NCBI GenBank assembly: GCA_964643895.1
Contig: CAZXUE010000015.1
Location: 1-20,635, forward strand
Source: UBA7683 sp964643895
Lineage (GTDB): Bacteria > Patescibacteriota > Saccharimonadia > Saccharimonadales > UBA7683
Reading direction: 5' to 3'
Length of the DNA stretch: 20,635 bases
Shown here: piece by piece, positions 19,696-20,635 of the stretch
Numbering within the stretch: position 1 is the first letter of the stretch
How the letters are laid out: each line of letters opens with the position of its first letter
Notes under the pieces: model-generated
The model's input: the letters and a program-made list of their open reading frames with translations, nothing else
Database searches by the model: none
Told to the model about the DNA's origin: nothing
Made by a program: the position numbers and the translations under genes

Positions 19696-19992
19696 CTAGT
19701 TTTGCTGACGTTTTCGATACGTCAAGAAACCGTAGCCAAGCGCAGCACCAAGTGCACTGCCGCCAATAAAGACTAATGTATTAGCAACGACCTTGTTTTC
19801 ACTTGGAGCAATGCCGGTATCAGGTGTTGCGGGTGTCTCTGTGCCGCCTGTTGAAGGAAGCGTGGTAGTGTCTGTTGTGCCAAGGGTAGGATCGTCAATA
19901 TCAATTGTGCTTTGAGCATGAACTACAGCTGGCACGAGCGTAAGCGCGGCTACTGTTATGATTGATGAGAATATTCTTGCAATTTTTTTCAT
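19696..19992 (-). CDS. small secreted protein with C-terminal sortase-type sorting signal
   Basis: This 98-aa precursor has a signal peptide (1-26, predicted cut after VVHA) and a Thr/Asp/Pro-rich mature part. Two candidate sorting motifs are LPSTG (45-49) and TPDTG (56-60). A hydrophobic segment (about 68-90) and a basic end (RKR, 93-95) follow. The spacing to the hydrophobic segment favours TPDTG. Sortase cleavage would leave a mature peptide of only about 20-33 residues, so it could be a wall-linked peptide, or the sorting motif may be unused and the protein stay membrane bound. An AAGGA Shine-Dalgarno lies 10 nt before the ATG. The likely enzyme is the sortase at 8293-8937, or another one elsewhere. 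Confidence 0.82.
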   Translation of the reverse strand: MKKIARIFSSIITVAALTLVPAVVHAQSTIDIDDPTLGTTDTTTLPSTGGTETPATPDTGIAPSENKVVANTLVFIGGSALGAALGYGFLTYRKRQQN

Positions 19993-20024
19993 AGGTGGTG
20001 GTTCCTTTTTTTCTTATGCTTATT

Positions 20025-20053
20025 ATGATACAGACATATGATACTTTGGTCAA
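20025..20053 (-). promoter_or_regulatory. promoter of the 98-aa surface-protein gene
   Basis: On the minus strand TTGACC (20048-20053), a 17-bp spacer and TATCAT (20025-20030) make a standard sigma-70-type promoter. Its -35 directly abuts, and its last bases reach, the stop codon region of the upstream gene. Confidence 0.65.
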
Positions 20054-20635
20054 TTATCTTCTTTGCTGTAATTTCTTAAATCTTCTGATTAACATGGTGC
20101 CGGCGATTAGCCCTGCTCCAGCAATAAGGGTAATTGGTGCGGATTTTTTGGAGTTACCGGTGTTTGATCCACTTGGAATTGCCGTGAGCTCAACATCATT
20201 TCCGTCGCCGCCAGTATAGCTAATGGTATATGCTACGCCATCAACGGTGATAGTTGCACCCTGAGGCAAATCTTTAAACGTACCCTCAATAGCGTCATCA
20301 CCATCGTTGGCAATAATCACAAACGATTTTCCAGCACTCGGCTTAAAGCCATTAAGATGAATAATGTTAAGCGTACCGTTGCCCAGATCTACGGTTCCGG
20401 TTACATTAATTTGATCGTATTGACCAGCTTCATTGCCAGCAATCTCAAAGTCGTATATACCACCCTCTTCAAATTCAAGGTCACCTGTTGAGAGTGTGCC
20501 GGGACTGTTACCGGGAGCAATCTTGCCACCAGGCCTTACCGTAACATTACCAACAGTTCCCGAGCCAGCCAAGATACCACCACTAATCCATACGTTCGTG
20601 CCTGAACAATCTGCGTTCACAATTGATTTATGGGC
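20054..20635 (-). CDS. PATR-type beta-repeat surface protein, 3' part, C-terminal membrane anchor
   Basis: The frame is open to the window end, so the N-terminus is missing; 193 residues are visible. The pattern GGILAGSGTVGNVTV (19-33), KIAPGNSPGTL (38-48), YDQINVTGTVDLGNGTL (73-89) and SYTGGDGNDVELT (139-151) is that of passenger-associated transport repeats of autotransporters and other beta-helical surface proteins. Here it ends with GSNTG (156-160), a hydrophobic segment (about 166-183) and a basic tail (RRFKK), as in cell-wall sorting signals of monoderms, but without a canonical LPxTG. It is probably a long beta-helical surface protein anchored by the membrane or a sortase. The 98-aa surface protein follows downstream. 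Confidence 0.85.
   Translation of the reverse strand, partial: AHKSIVNADCSGTNVWISGGILAGSGTVGNVTVRPGGKIAPGNSPGTLSTGDLEFEEGGIYDFEIAGNEAGQYDQINVTGTVDLGNGTLNIIHLNGFKPSAGKSFVIIANDGDDAIEGTFKDLPQGATITVDGVAYTISYTGGDGNDVELTAIPSGSNTGNSKKSAPITLIAGAGLIAGTMLIRRFKKLQQRR

Noticed and set aside
1..20635. CRISPR array, integrase, transposase or prophage genes
   Set aside because: No regularly spaced repeats and no coding region with such domains were found; the only mobile-like signal is the 111-bp element at 7491.

Overview
The window looks like a chromosomal segment of a Candidate Phyla Radiation (Patescibacteria) bacterium, most probably a Saccharibacteria (TM7) relative. The reasons are the monoderm-type gene set (sortase, sortase-like substrates, RNase Y, murA/murB), short intergenic gaps, many small membrane proteins without clear families, and frequent start codons without Shine-Dalgarno sites. 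TGA is used as a stop (for example at the M50 peptidase), so this is not a lineage that recodes TGA. The taxonomic call is inference from gene content; no 16S rRNA gene or ribosomal protein is present.

Layout. 1-200: tRNA-Lys(CUU) and tRNA-Arg(UCG) on the minus strand. 249-2257: murB, an M50 site-2-type peptidase and a small membrane protein on the plus strand. 2254-3531: glyA (minus), divergent from a Nudix hydrolase and an HTH-MurA fusion (3629-5649, plus). 5722-8937, minus strand: a signal-anchored surface protein with two DUF4214-like modules, a 111-bp nested inverted-repeat element, a four-TM protein and a sortase. 8995-9965: tRNA-Gly(UCC), tRNA-Arg(UCU), a terminator hairpin and a class I methyltransferase (plus). 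10093-12890: a translationally coupled pair (minus), a 126-aa membrane protein and a membrane-anchored double-AAA+ ClpB/ClpC-like ATPase. 13003-16030, plus strand: tRNA-Pro(UGG), a GNAT acetyltransferase, a mini-ORF/53-aa membrane protein/UbiB-like kinase cluster and a small membrane protein. 16174-20635, minus strand: a DUF4352-like lipid-bilayer-anchored protein, a four-TM protein, rny, a small sortase-type surface protein and the 3' part of a PATR beta-repeat surface protein cut by the window end. No gap without a gene exceeds 300 bases.

Together the genes concern the cell envelope (murB, HTH-MurA, M50 peptidase, sortase with two candidate substrates, DUF4214 surface protein), RNA turnover (rny), one-carbon metabolism (glyA) and protein quality control or remodelling (AAA+ pair).

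The strongest unexplained signals are: (1) an extended -10 promoter (TGnTAnnnT) before almost every transcription unit, in many cases only 6-9 nt from the start codon, implying leaderless mRNAs; (2) a MurA with an N-terminal XRE helix-turn-helix whose own promoter is embedded in a perfect 16-bp palindrome and a second inverted repeat; (3) a membrane-tethered Clp-like AAA+ ATPase whose two pore loops have lost the substrate-gripping aromatic residues; (4) a tRNA-Pro in which the near-invariant G19-C56 elbow pair appears swapped to A19-U56; (5) a leaderless 9-codon mini-ORF joined by ATGA overlap to a 53-aa membrane protein ahead of the UbiB-like gene.
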